From Picocystis sp. L7 (lineage: Eukaryota; Chlorophyta; Picocystophyceae; Picocystales; Picocystaceae): a stretch of 64,000 nucleotides of DNA. The stretch lies in assembly GCA_020975725.1 (NCBI GenBank), contig QXJR01000026.1, forward strand, positions 372,001 through 436,000. The letters run 5' to 3'. A program made the translations under genes and the position numbers. Below are positions 29,562-40,772 of the stretch, piece by piece (positions within the stretch are counted from its first letter, which is position 1; every line of letters begins with the position of its first letter). Below the pieces are notes generated by a model. It did no database searches. It saw only the letters and a program-made list of their open reading frames with translations, and had not been told where the DNA came from.

Positions 29562-29854
29562 AAACTGCGAAAAGATGGAGCATTGAACTGTCCAGGGGAA
29601 TCAAGACTTGTCTTCAACATCCATCCGGAGACGTCTATACAGCTGTTAATTCATCAGCGCAGATCACATCCCGACGGAAAAAAAGGAGACACGGGCCAGA
29701 GATCATCGCGACATCTGAACAACATCTAAACCCCCAAAATGAAGAGTTGATTTCAAAAGATAGCCTTATCGCCAAATTAGAGATTGAGCCAGGCACACCC
29801 GCAAATAGAGTTGCAACAAGAGACTTGAAGGTGTTCACCGGAAGGTACAAGTGA
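29562..29854 (+). other. Possible 3' exon of an unidentified plus-strand gene
   Basis: The plus frame is open for about 97 codons after a CCATAG acceptor and reads like real protein: RWSIELSRGIKTCLQHPSGD, a basic RRKKRRHG cluster that could be a nuclear localisation signal, then NPQNEELISKDSLIAKLEIE and a stop after FTGRYK. There is no ATG in the segment. A short upstream exon ending before GTATCT at 29509 would fit the phase and start MLPSV. No family recognised, and the evidence is reading-frame quality only. Confidence 0.35.
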
Positions 29855-32800
29855 GTGTTCAAGAGAAGATGCAAGAAAATGAACAGGCTACTTGAGTGAC
29901 GTTGCTGTGTCAATCACGAACATGAAAAATTGAGACGGTGAAACAACACAGTACTAAGAGTGAGCTTTTGTTGAGTCGCGCCATTGTTGTGGTACTTGAG
30001 AATGCGCAAAGGCAAAGCACTGTATTGTAATTCCTAAATAGCTACTAGCATTTTTCGAGTAGAATATAAATGCATGTGTAGAATGCCTCGCCCTCAATAC
30101 CAAACAACCTATAGAATGAAAAGCTCCAGATTTCGAAGGATAACGAACCCGCATATGTTCAGTACGGATTCATTGCAAAATGTTTCCTTATCCCATACAG
30201 AAACAACCTGGTGTCGCTCTTTTGGAAGTGGTCCGGAGCCCACTCTCAACGCGGAAGCTATCTACTTAATCTCCATTGACAGCAAAGCATGAAAAATATT
30301 TTGTCAACGATTAGTTGATTGCGTGAGATGAACTTCCTGGTAGCTGTTACAGTGCTCAGGCAACGAAATACGTAGGACGCTGGTACAACACCAAGGACAC
30401 TACTGAATCTGACACAAAGGCACACAATAGATTTTTCGGAGAAAAGAGCAAGTAACGGTTGTTCGATCGTAGTACAATCGTGTACTTCTTGGAGAAAGGA
30501 ATGTGTTACAACGCTTCGACTGCTTTGCACTTCACCCGAAGTGAAGATCCAAACGATCAACGTTCGAAAGACGCATAATATTGGTCTTTGCATTAATCTT
30601 GCAGGTGTCATCGAAAGATACAAATATAATATTTAAAACTTGACTGCACTGCCTCGTAACAATAAAGTACTTTGAAATGCCTTGTTTGGATCACCAGGAG
30701 AATGCTTTATGCTCATTGTTCTGCAACCGTTTTAAACATCGAGAGAAGGCACGAAATACTGTAGTAAATGATAAGCGAAGGTACTTTGCGGGAGCGTGAG
30801 TTGTTACTTCTTAAAAAGCATGGTAGCAGTTCTTATCAGTACAGACAGTCGTAAACGTAACTAGGATTATGCATTTAGCATGTGCCTCGAAATACTATGA
30901 TGAAAGCTTCTCCAATTGAATGATGACGACATTGTTGCCATAACTATGAAAATCTTATTATCGGCAACCAAGAACAAATCAGGCATGCTCCAAACTTCAA
31001 GGCTAAATACTGTTTTCAGGCTAAAAATGTTCACAAGAATATCATTAAACATTCAGCTGAAACGGCGTTGACATACTTTCTTATCTGAGAACTTGTCAGA
31101 TAACTCGTATTACTTTCAACGCTGCAAGCTGTGTAAACGTTCAACTCGTTTTTATATAACCACATGCAGATCTGCTTTTGAATCAGCAGGTCTTATAGTA
31201 TACTTGCATTAGTTCATGAAACAGTAGCTCCACAGCAATGGATCACAAATCAAGGAATGGCAGTAGAATGAGTGCACAATTGATTATAAAATGAAGGATC
31301 AATTTACTTTCGAAGCGAGAAAACGCTTTTGAGGACGAATATACATGGTGACAGAATATGTGCCTTTCTAGCAGTTTCAAGCATCTGTCTTTCCATGCCA
31401 AATCGACGTAAAATACGTTCAATGAAGACTCGTTGAACTTCGAAGAGCTTTTTGTGTGTCATTGGTATTTTGATGGTTTTCGTTTACACGCTGTGTAAGT
31501 GCACAAGGAAAGTCAATGGTCGGTTGCTCTGGATTCTTCATCTGCGAAAGTTGCTGGCTCTACCTGGTCAGCTTGGCCACTTCATCTCACGTATACTTTA
31601 CAAGATCGCTGTTCAAACAATTCGAATGTCAATCAACAGCTACTTTGTAAATTACAATGCGATGGTGCCACCTTGCAAGAAAGAGCAAGCCTGAGCAGAC
31701 AAAGTGTCCAGGGTGATAAATATCACAGAATGATATGCACTGAATGTTTTAACAACGTATGATTCATAGGATCCACATCAAAGAGTGTGTTCAACGAAAG
31801 TTTCTCACAGAAAGATTTTGCCCATGATGCTCCATTGAAATGGTAATCAAAGTGAAAACAAGTTTCTGCATCCAAATAGGTTTAATCATGTTTGTATGAA
31901 ACTCTCCAGGTCACCAGGAAGAGGACTACCGTCGATTTGGGCAACCTAGATTCTGTGAGGCGCGCAGTTCTTTTTTACAATGGAATGCAGAACCATTCAT
32001 GTCTTGTGGTTCACCATATTGTAAACTTTCTACATCACATGCATATGGAAGGTCTTTTCACTTCATTATGTCATGTGTTTCAATGAGAAAATAATTGATC
32101 TTCAAGGATAACATTCAATAAAGGCTTTTAATTGTGTCATTCTTATTTTCCTTCCAACTCCATTCATTTTTTTCCATTCACAGCTTAGTTTTTCTGAACA
32201 GCATAAAAGGGTCCTCATATGTCTATTTATCTTATTATTTTTAGGGTAAAGATTCTTCGGCTGGTTTTTGGGAGTGTCTTCCATGTGTTGTCGCTTTAGA
32301 ATCTCAGTCGCTCCTCAACGCTCAGTGTGTTTACGTTTGCTGTCCCGTAATCCGAACTCAAGGACATTAGACTCATGCCGATTGATTCTCGACAAGCCAA
32401 CCCATTTTGCCATGCAAGCCTTAGGCAACCAAGACTGATAGCTGGTTTATAAGTTCCGAGGATTATCGGGCCCCTTTTGTTCCTCGCATGGTCGATGTCC
32501 AGACTAATAGTACAAGATACTGACGAGGATTGAACTCGGGTTGTCAATGGGTCCTTCACTGCTGATGAGTTATCCTAATGCTGGTGATATTTAGCATTCT
32601 TTCTTTACTCGAGCACTGTAGGAATAGATTGGGCATCCCTCGTAACTCTAAACTGTTGGTCGAGCTTTTCTTAAAGATGTTGTACGAAATTCTCCTCTTT
32701 AAAACTTCGTTATTCTACTTGCAACCTCTCTGCTGTTGAAATTTTATGCTTCCGAGCTAGGCACGAGCCCTAAGTCAATCGTATACTTTATGCCACTGCT

Positions 32801-33447
32801 GCGTTTCGTAATGATTCTCCTCCTCAACAAATATGAGTCGCTTTGAATAGCTCATTCCTACTACGCCATGATTGCCTTTTTCTTAGCACCTGTGGCCTTT
32901 TGCAAAGAAATGACCTCGTAAGAGGGCACAAAAATGTTCTTACGCGTGCTTCTTTCGTCATTTGGATGACGCCGGTGTTTCTGGAGCCCACGATCGTGAG
33001 ATCCTCTTGGATTGCGGTACAAGACTTGTCGCTTTCGACAATGCATGTAGTGTTCGTTCAGAATGGAACATTGCGTGCTCCTCCACCAAAGAGGTTGTCC
33101 TATCGAACGCAGAGCTTGTGTGAACCTCTTTAGATTATCGTACGCCCATTGGGTTTGACTCGACTGCACACAAAGTACATTGCTTTGGGCCAACCCCATT
33201 GGATGAATTGCATGTTACTTGCCGGTACCTCTACATTTGTCGGATGCGTCAGATCCTCTTTCTTGTTTCAGAACATTTTGGCTGTGTGATGATCCGCGAT
33301 TTCTGGGCATGTACATAACAAGGTTCCATTCTCATCCTTCGTCCTTTTCCCTCGTTGCTGTTGGGTGTTCCCTTGGATCGTTCTTCCATTCTCTCTTGCG
33401 TGGACCGGTTTCGAAAACTCACATTTCAGCTCAGCTCCAAGCTTCCC
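29855..33447. other. AT-rich gene-poor stretch
   Basis: About 3.6 kb with only short frames, none like a known protein. A tRNA-like T arm occurs near 32520-32560 (minus) but the rest of a tRNA is missing. I see no transposon ends, tandem repeats or RNA genes. From 33219 the sequence becomes GC-richer toward the next gene. Confidence 0.45.
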
Positions 33448-34290
33448 ATGGACGGGGATGGTCCGAGTCCTCTGCATCGTGCGCTGGATCTAGGACGCGC
33501 GTTTCGTTCGAAACACTCCACGACGTCACGTCAAAGCAGGGGAAGAGATGACACGGTTGAAGGACAACGCGGAGACGTGAACGTCATCCATCGTGGTACC
33601 ATGGCCGACGTGTTCCTTTTGCCGAGACTTTTGTCCAAACACCAATCTCAAGAATTGGTGCGCATTGCCGAAGACAGGATGGGATTCGAAGCTCACACTA
33701 GCCTTGGTCCAGCACGTGGAGAAGCCTATCGTCAACACGGAAGGATCCAGGTTTGGGACGAGAAGTTCGCGCAAAGATTGTGGGAAGAAACTGGCTTAAA
33801 TGGAGTGATGAAAGACATACGAATTGACGGACGCAAACCAGTGGGATTGCATCCGAAAGTCAGAATCTATCGATATCAAGTAGGAGAGAGGTTCGGAAAG
33901 CACATGGATGACCACGAAGAACTGGGAAACGGAAAGAGGACGCAATACACCCTGCTCATCTACCTGACGGGTGGCCCGGAAATTCACCAAGCCGAAGACA
34001 TAGACCAACCGAAAGATGCATGCGCTAAACGCCAAAGAAATCAGACAAAAAAGGATGTGAAATGGAAGTCAGGGGGTGGTGGCAACCGCAAAGGACAACC
34101 AGGCAATCGCACGCTGTTGGGAGGAGAAACTGTGTTCTACAACAACAGAGGTAAGATACTAGCGTCCGTTGCCCCCACCTGTGGAACGGCACTCCTGCAT
34201 CTTCATGGAGAGCACTGCCTAGAACACGAGGCCAAACCTGTATTGCAAGGCATGAAGTATGTCTTGCGCAGCGATGTTATCTTCCAGTAG
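33448..34290 (+). CDS. Prolyl-4-hydroxylase-like 2-oxoglutarate/Fe(II) dioxygenase
   Basis: 280 residues from the ATG at 33448 (a later ATG at 33601 begins MADVFLLPRLLSKHQSQEL). The fold is the double-stranded beta-helix of P4H-like oxygenases. The first iron ligands are in GERFGKHMDDHEE (HxD), the strand TQYTLLIYLTGG follows, and the distal His is in CLEHEAKPVLQGMKYVLRSD, where Lys or Arg binds 2-oxoglutarate. It lacks a signal peptide or ShK domain, so it resembles the soluble plant subgroup rather than ER collagen-type enzymes; the substrate is unknown. A Lys/Gly/Asn-rich insertion (about 185-240) separates the two iron-ligand halves. Single exon. Confidence 0.85.
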   Translation: MDGDGPSPLHRALDLGRAFRSKHSTTSRQSRGRDDTVEGQRGDVNVIHRGTMADVFLLPRLLSKHQSQELVRIAEDRMGFEAHTSLGPARGEAYRQHGRIQVWDEKFAQRLWEETGLNGVMKDIRIDGRKPVGLHPKVRIYRYQVGERFGKHMDDHEELGNGKRTQYTLLIYLTGGPEIHQAEDIDQPKDACAKRQRNQTKKDVKWKSGGGGNRKGQPGNRTLLGGETVFYNNRGKILASVAPTCGTALLHLHGEHCLEHEAKPVLQGMKYVLRSDVIFQ

Positions 34291-34686
34291 AGAGAAACGC
34301 AACAATACCCATGCGCTTGGTATGTAGTGTGATGCTTGGAGATACTACCTTGTAAACCAAGCGAGAGACGCTCAGAGGTGCGGGAACAATAATGCAGGAT
34401 GATTTTAAGGATGTTTCACAATTGAGATGCTTATTCTGTTTTCCAACAAGGACAGGCAACGAGTTGCCGCAGTGACAGGCTTCAGCTGCATGTAAGCTGC
34501 ATGTAGAATCCTTTCCGAAGTCTAGCTTTCTCCCCCTCTGCGAAATGAGGGACGTCGGGCAAAGGTGTACATGTGTGCTTTCTGCAGGAATGTGAGGATC
34601 AAACTGGATGATAGACAAGACCAGCCTGAACATATTTAATTTGCTGGTCCACCAGATGATTGTTCATCGAACTGTACTTATCCCCA
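34291..34686. other. Convergent spacer P4H-like / PRR
   Basis: 396 bp between two convergent stops. AT-richer, without a credible frame; it should hold both 3' UTRs. Confidence 0.4.
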
Positions 34687-36182
34687 TCAGCGATCGGCTG
34701 TTTGAGCATCCTTGCTTTTCTGAAAAAGCTCTTCCACAGATTTCCCGGTCCGTTCAGCCTCTGCTTCTGCGGCACGGTACGCAGCAAGCTCTTCCTTTTT
34801 GACAAACTGGCCCCGAATCCTCGGCCGTGCCTCAGCCAGGCGCTTGCGGCTTTGGTATCGTACTTTCTTCTCAAAATTCCGTTCCTTCCTCTTCTGTCGA
34901 AACCTATCAACTGCAGCAGCACGCTCCCTGCTTTTGCTACTAGCCAACACGTCATTGCTGGCTGGAAGCTGTTGATGCTGCTCGATGGCTGACCGCAGAG
35001 CTGCGTAGAAATGGGTCGTCATCTCGGCCGCCGCTGCATCCGCATGAAGATGCTGATCTTCTGGTCCACTCGCTCCATCAGCCTCCTCCTTCACAGTCGC
35101 TGTGCTGCAGTTGGTTCTGGAAACCATCCTGTCAAAGTTGGGAATGAATGCAGTGAATGCAGAGCACGAATTCGAGTGGCGGAGAGATCGTTCCTTGTCT
35201 GTCTCTTTGTAAGGTATGTCAAGAACGCACAATGGAACGGGCCCGCTCTCTGCAGCCGACCTCACTTTGTGGGGGGGGAAACAAGGTTGGCCGTTGTTCT
35301 TGGAAGGCTTGCTGGGCGCCTCTTTCTTCGACGGGATGCCCTCCCTGGAGCAATTCGCCAGCTGCTGCCTCTCTTCTCCCTTGCCCTTTCCCAATGTACC
35401 ATTGACTTGCCACACGACCCCAAAAGGATCTTCTGAACCTCCGCTTGCTTTGCTCTGAGATTCTTGCACCTTGCTGTCAGACTTGCACCAGACGTGCCGC
35501 CATAGGTTTTTCAACTCGTTGGCTCGGACAGGTTTCACAAGATAATCAGCAGCGCCAAGCTGGAAGCACTTCATGACGGTCTCTTGCGTGTCTGTGGAGG
35601 ACATCATGACCACGGGTATCTGTTTCCACTTTTCCTCCTCGGCTATCCTGATGAGCACGTCCGTGCCACTTACTTCAGGCATGAGGATGTCGGTGAGCAC
35701 GAGGTCGAACTTTTCCTTCTCATGCTCTAGTTTCGAGAGCGCTTCTTTGCCATTGCTGGCAGTGGAAACTTCGCCAGGAAAAAGAAAATACGAACGTCAG
35801 CTGCATGTACGTCCCGCTCTCTCCTTCCACCGCCGCATCTGCATCCTTTGTGTCGGATCCTTCGAAGGCGCAACCCCCTTCCCTCTACCTGAGCTTTGTC
35901 GAGTCCTTGTTCTCTTCCGACACGGTTCCTTCGTTCGTTTCCTGGACCGAATCGACGTCGGCGTCGCGTTCACGCGCAGGCGAGGCATCCGCTCGTACGT
36001 CTTGATTTTTGGCAGCGCTCACCTTCGTATCCGCATTGTCCGAGCAACATTTTCACCACGGCCAAGGTGGTGGCATCGTCCTCCACCAGGAGGATCCTCA
36101 TGGGTTGGATGGATTTCTTCGCTTTCCCGTCTGGAGTTCCGTCCTCTCCGTCGGCAGCACTTGCATCTGCCTTGTATTGCAT
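34687..36182 (-). CDS. PRR: Pseudo-response-regulator (TOC1/PRR type) with receiver and CCT domains
   Basis: Two exons: 36182-36023 (MQYKADASAADGEDG...GQCGYE) and 35768-34687, joined across a 254-bp GTGAGC...GAAG intron in phase 1; about 413 residues. The receiver domain (about 28-150) has MRILLVEDDATTLAVV, the phospho-acceptor loop FDLVLTDILMPEVSG, VVMMSSTD and DYLVKPVRANELKNLWRHVW, the last being diagnostic of plant PRRs. The C-terminal CCT domain is RERAAAVDRFRQKRKERNFE followed by KKVRYQSRKRLAE. Plant PRRs are nuclear repressors of the circadian clock. Unusually, the acceptor Asp is kept (LTDILMP), where flowering-plant PRRs have Glu. A Gly/Glu-rich tail with KKEELAAYRAAEAEAERTG ends the protein. 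Confidence 0.9.
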
Positions 36183-39100
36183 GCTTCCACGGTCCCAGTG
36201 ATCTTGGTTCGTGTGGGTGAGAGGTGGCGAAGGGAGCGTTGTGTCCACCTGCGTGGTGGTGATCTTGGGTGTGCGTATCTCGAGACACCACATTCGCTCC
36301 ACCCCACCAGGACCACCCACAAGTGGGAAGCACCACGTTTGGATGGATCCGGACCACAAATCCAAGACCAGGGGGGGGGCGCCACCGGGACGGATCGATG
36401 TCGCCACACGGGGGAAACACCCACGGGGACCAGACCAGGGTGTCCCTCGAACGAGCACCGGAAGATCCTGGGGGCGAGGGTGGACACCGACCGTAACGGA
36501 ACCAGCAGATCGGAGGGGTGGGGCGCGATCATGCGCCAGGTCAAGCACATCGACCAAAGAGACCTGCAAACCTGATCAGGCTACAGACCGGACGAATGCA
36601 AACACCTCCAAACTACCAGCGCGGAGATTCTAGAAAACACGATGGAAGGGAACGAGACCAACCCTTCTTTCGCGGCAACGTTCAAGCGCCCATGGTCCAA
36701 GATCCATCGCAAAAGGGCCTGCCAAAGAGCCTTTTGTCGACAAGTGCCCACATGCGCTTCGGGTCTCGACAAGGCGGAAGAGGTCAAGTCTAAGAATCGT
36801 TCGCGTCAGCATCGTTTCCTTTCTTCCTCAAGCACGATATGCCTTTTGCAAAGGGTCCTCCTATCAACATGGTCAACATCACACGAGATTAGGGTGATCC
36901 TAGCATGCAGCGCTGATTTCTTGGCTACGCGTAACGGTGAGGATGCGAATTTTTATTGCCATGACTCGTGCAAGTGTTTTGCCTTTTGTAAGCGAAGGCC
37001 TATCAACCGGTTATTCACACCGATCACAAACAACAAGTGTTGGTAGAGCATCAAGACTCTTGAGGCGTGGATCAACAAGATAAAAAGCATGGGGACTTTT
37101 GAGACGTGTTCCCAATATTGTGTGCAAACTATCTTTGAACACCAACTTCAATGTAACCAATACTATTTGTGTTTGCCATTCCTTGAGCGAAATCAACATA
37201 AACTAGAATTTGGGTTCCTCCGAAAACTTCGTCATGACACATGTTGTCTATGCTTTGCACGAGATGATTGATCGATCCCACGTCCGTCCTTTCAAAGCAA
37301 AAATGGATGAGACTCACCTATCAATGAAATGCAAGGTTCTCATAGTACTTGCGATTGAAGCGTTGAATACGATGATCACAACTAATGAATCAGTGGAATG
37401 GACTTACATACAAAAGAAGTCTTTAAGTTTGGAAGATGAAGAAATTCTCAGTGGTTCAACCCCTTGCCAGATCGAGAATATTCAATCTCATGCCGGAAAC
37501 TCATTTCCATTTCAGTTCCTCCTTTCGAACTTACCTAGTGATTTTTACACCCCTTGTCTCCAATTCTACACGTCTCGTCAAAGAAAAATTATGGAAGACA
37601 AAGCAAAAAGGAAAATCAATTTTAAGCTAAGTTGCCATGTCAAATAGAGCGAGATAAAATACGAGGATTGGCAAGGGACAGTGTGGCCCATTTTGATTGT
37701 ACGAGTGTTGAAGCACATCCAAATGCCACGCAAGTCATGGAAGAATTGCCGCAATAAACTGACCAATCACATGGAGCAGACACTCGCTTTGACTCAACCA
37801 CAATGGAGGTCAACCAAATCTCAAGTAAATGTTTCATTCACAACCAAAGATGGAGTCGGAAAAAAAAAACATTGCAAAACAGAACTTGAAAAGGTAGACG
37901 ATGAAAAGTTTGTCCACATTGTCATAGAAGAATATGCTCCGACCCATTCTTGCCATGAACGTGAAAAAACGGAGAGAAAGAATACTCTCTACTCGCCCAA
38001 AAGCAATTTCTCTTGTACCCACATCACAAACGGTTGCTGGGATTTGTTCAAAATTCTTGCATTCAAGAAATGAACCGAGGGCTTCCCAAGCGTCAACATC
38101 ACACCAAGCCGGAAATTTATGCAAGTGTTTGATTGCCTCGTCCATGGGTGCTTCGTCCTTGCACCCTGTAAGACGCACCAAATGCGGAAGATGTTGTGGC
38201 TCGTAAATAGAAGAAAGCCTTACACCGGCCACTTTCTCCCTTTTGACCAAGGCATGTTGTAGATTACAACCCGGCCCGTGGCTCTGTGAAAGATGACGGA
38301 CGACATAATAACCGTCTTGAGGTTATACGAATTAATTCTCAACTCCTCCAGAGTTCATGCAAATGAGTGCATTTCTCTATATCACGTGGTGACTTGATCT
38401 TTCACTAACTGGTATGTGAGAGGTAATCATACGCTTTCTTGCAAAGGTGTGGATGTGCAATAGGGGAATTATGCATGGAACATTTTCATTTGGTGAAGAA
38501 GTTCTAGATTGCACGTCATCCAACCACCCTTCCTGTTGAGGAAAGGAGGTCGCACCGGCAACCCTTCATCACGGCGCATTTCCATGATCCGCGATGGTGA
38601 TACGTTGATTGTTGTTGTTTGCATTATGAAACTAGTCCACTCTACGTCGCATTGGACGCAAAGAGAAGACCGTGTTCCTTGCACAATCGAACCAACATTT
38701 GCGTTTCTCCTCCGCGGAGCAAGGGTTTCATACTTTTTTGGGTTGGGGGTGATGAAACAAAGATTCGTGTGCAATGAGAAGACATGGTGAAAAGATTGCT
38801 TCCTGATTTCAAAGTGGTTTATAGACAATCATATGTACTTCGGTCTTGCCCCAAGAAAGATTGCATTGTGCGTGTACCAAACAAATATTTGTCCAAGCAC
38901 GATCGCCTCTTGCCCGTCGCATAAATTGGAGTGCAAGACCAAAAGCAAGGCTTCTATACCGAGGGCGCTTACCCACACCGCATTGAGTTGATCCAACCCG
39001 TATCCTTCTCTCGTGTCCTCAGCATCGCTCGTTGCGAGCGTGAGCTCGGATATCTTGTCGGCAAGAATATGTAGTTTGTTACTTTCCTTCTCTATCGTTG

Positions 39101-39419
39101 CTCGTGATAGCTTGCGTTGCAAGCTCTTGTGAAATCGAGGACTCGGTCGATTTCGGGCACCATTGTCGTAGATTGATCACGCCTACGTTGCGATTTCTTT
39201 CAATTTTCTCCACGCGTTTTGCGTGGAAGAAGGCGTTGGAATCGAGGGTTGGATGGATCGTCGTGGGATGGGGACGGTGGAATGGATCTCCTCCCCCTCC
39301 ATCCTTGTTCGGATACGGGGGGATGGATCCATCCACTCCCTCGATCCCTGGATCCCTGGATCTTTGGTGTCATCCAGGAGGGCACCTCCGAGACAACCGA
39401 CACACGACGGACGTTTGGC
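36183..39419. other. PRR promoter and AT-rich stretch with unassigned frames
   Basis: 36183-36800 is GC-rich PRR upstream DNA. 36800-39100 is AT-rich. A few frames read like protein (plus 37210-37647; minus 37834-38250 with LSSIYEPQHLPHLVRLTGCK; minus 38829-39122 with HILADKISELTLATSDAEDT) but match no family I know. They may be exons of one decayed or unknown minus-strand gene. 39220-39419 is the GC-rich 5' region of the next gene. Confidence 0.35.
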
Positions 39420-40772
39420 ATGGATCCATCACCACCACCACAAGAGCGTGGTGAATGGAGGACAGACGAGGAAGAAGACCACGGCATGGGGGTGTGGAAG
39501 AACGTGAGGTTGTGGAACGCAGGACTGGGACCTACCAAAGGAGAAGCGAAACGGTTGCAAGAAGTGGGCGCCACCGTGCACCGTGGGAAGAAACTGGGAC
39601 CCACAACCAACACAAGGAACGAACGAGGAACAGACGATGGAGAATCCACACGTGAAGAACAATTCGAAAAAGGCACGGCCGATGAAACGTTGCAAACCAT
39701 ACAAGAAGACAAAGAAACCAAGGTGGACGCCGACACGAAACCAGCGCACGATACGGCCGTCACGCAAGCAACCGGAGGTGACGCCGTGGATTCAGGAAAA
39801 GGATCGGAGTCGAAAAAGAGCCCTAACGGAAAGTGGAAGAGCTTCAAGACATGGATGTCCCGAATCACCATGACGAAAAAAGACACGCGAATGTTGCATT
39901 CTGTCGGAGCTACCGTACACCGTGGAAGGGAAGGAAGAAGAATGCCCTCCCTCTCGGACAAGTTCGAAGAACTCAGAATGACCGACAAGGAAGCTTCCAG
40001 TCCTGAACTGCAGACGTTGCACAATCTGGAGCAGCGAGAGTCGGTAAGGATGACAAGAATGCCGACGCTGAAGGAACGACGACAAGGCGCAAGCAAATGG
40101 CGTTCCAACTGACTCGTCTCGATTCGTCCGTTCGCAGCTCCAACCGGCATACGTGCTCGTGTACGGGACACTGAAGCACGGCTTCCTGAATCATCATCAC
40201 ATGAAAGATGCCCAGTTCATTGGCGTTGCCCGAACAAAGGTACGACCACTTCCGCGCCGTTCAACCTGTGACGTAGGAGGAAGATCGGCGTTTGGCTGAC
40301 TGCCTCGATTCCTTTCTTCTTGCAGGAGCAATATCCTATGGTCCTAGATCCTAGACGGAAGGTACCTTGCATGCTGTGGAAGCCAGGAAATGGTCATCAA
40401 GTGAAGGGAGAAGTGTGGCGCGTAGACGAGCGGACATTGAGGAGACTTGACGTTGTGGAGGGCTGTCCGCACAACTATCGACGACAACCCATTCTACTTG
40501 ATCCAGAAGATTTGGACCTGACCGGACAAGGGCTATCGGTTTGCTTCGCGTACTTCAAAGCGAAAGAGCCGCCTCCGGCGAAGGGTTTGATCGACTTTTA
40601 CACCGAGGAATACGGAGCGCAATACGTTTCGTCACGTCGACGTTCCTTTGATTCGGATACGCGTGTGGAAGGATTCTCGCGGGAAGAGGTGCAAGAGATC
40701 AGGAAGCCAGAGGTATGCCGCCACTGCAACACCTATCACGGCATGCATCGTTGTTCGTCGATCATGTTTTGA
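39420..40772 (+). CDS. Gamma-glutamylamine cyclotransferase-like protein with long N-terminal region
   Basis: Three exons, 39420-40043, 40138-40239 and 40326-40772, joined by introns of 94 bp (GTAAGG...CGCAG) and 86 bp (GTACGA...TGCAG), both phase 0; 390 residues. The C-terminal 180 residues are a GGCT-fold domain closest to GGACT/AIG2-like proteins: YVLVYGTLKHGFLNHHHMKD, EQYPMVLD, VKGEVWRVDERTLRRLDVVE and EGCPHNYRR, with the catalytic Glu in VVEG. GGACT releases a free amine and 5-oxoproline from gamma-glutamylamines. The first 208 residues are charged and probably disordered, and contain RLQEVGATVHRGKK and RMLHSVGATVHRGR, two copies of a motif also found in the next gene. The first exon and its junction rest on reading frame and splice signals only. 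A Cys/His-rich tail (VCRHCNTYHGMHRCSS) could bind metal. Confidence 0.75.

Noticed and set aside
32520-32590. tRNA-like T arm (minus strand, GAGTTCAATCCTCG) with a possible anticodon-type stem
   Set aside because: The D arm is too short, position 33 is not T, and no acceptor stem can be paired. At best a decayed tRNA-derived fragment.
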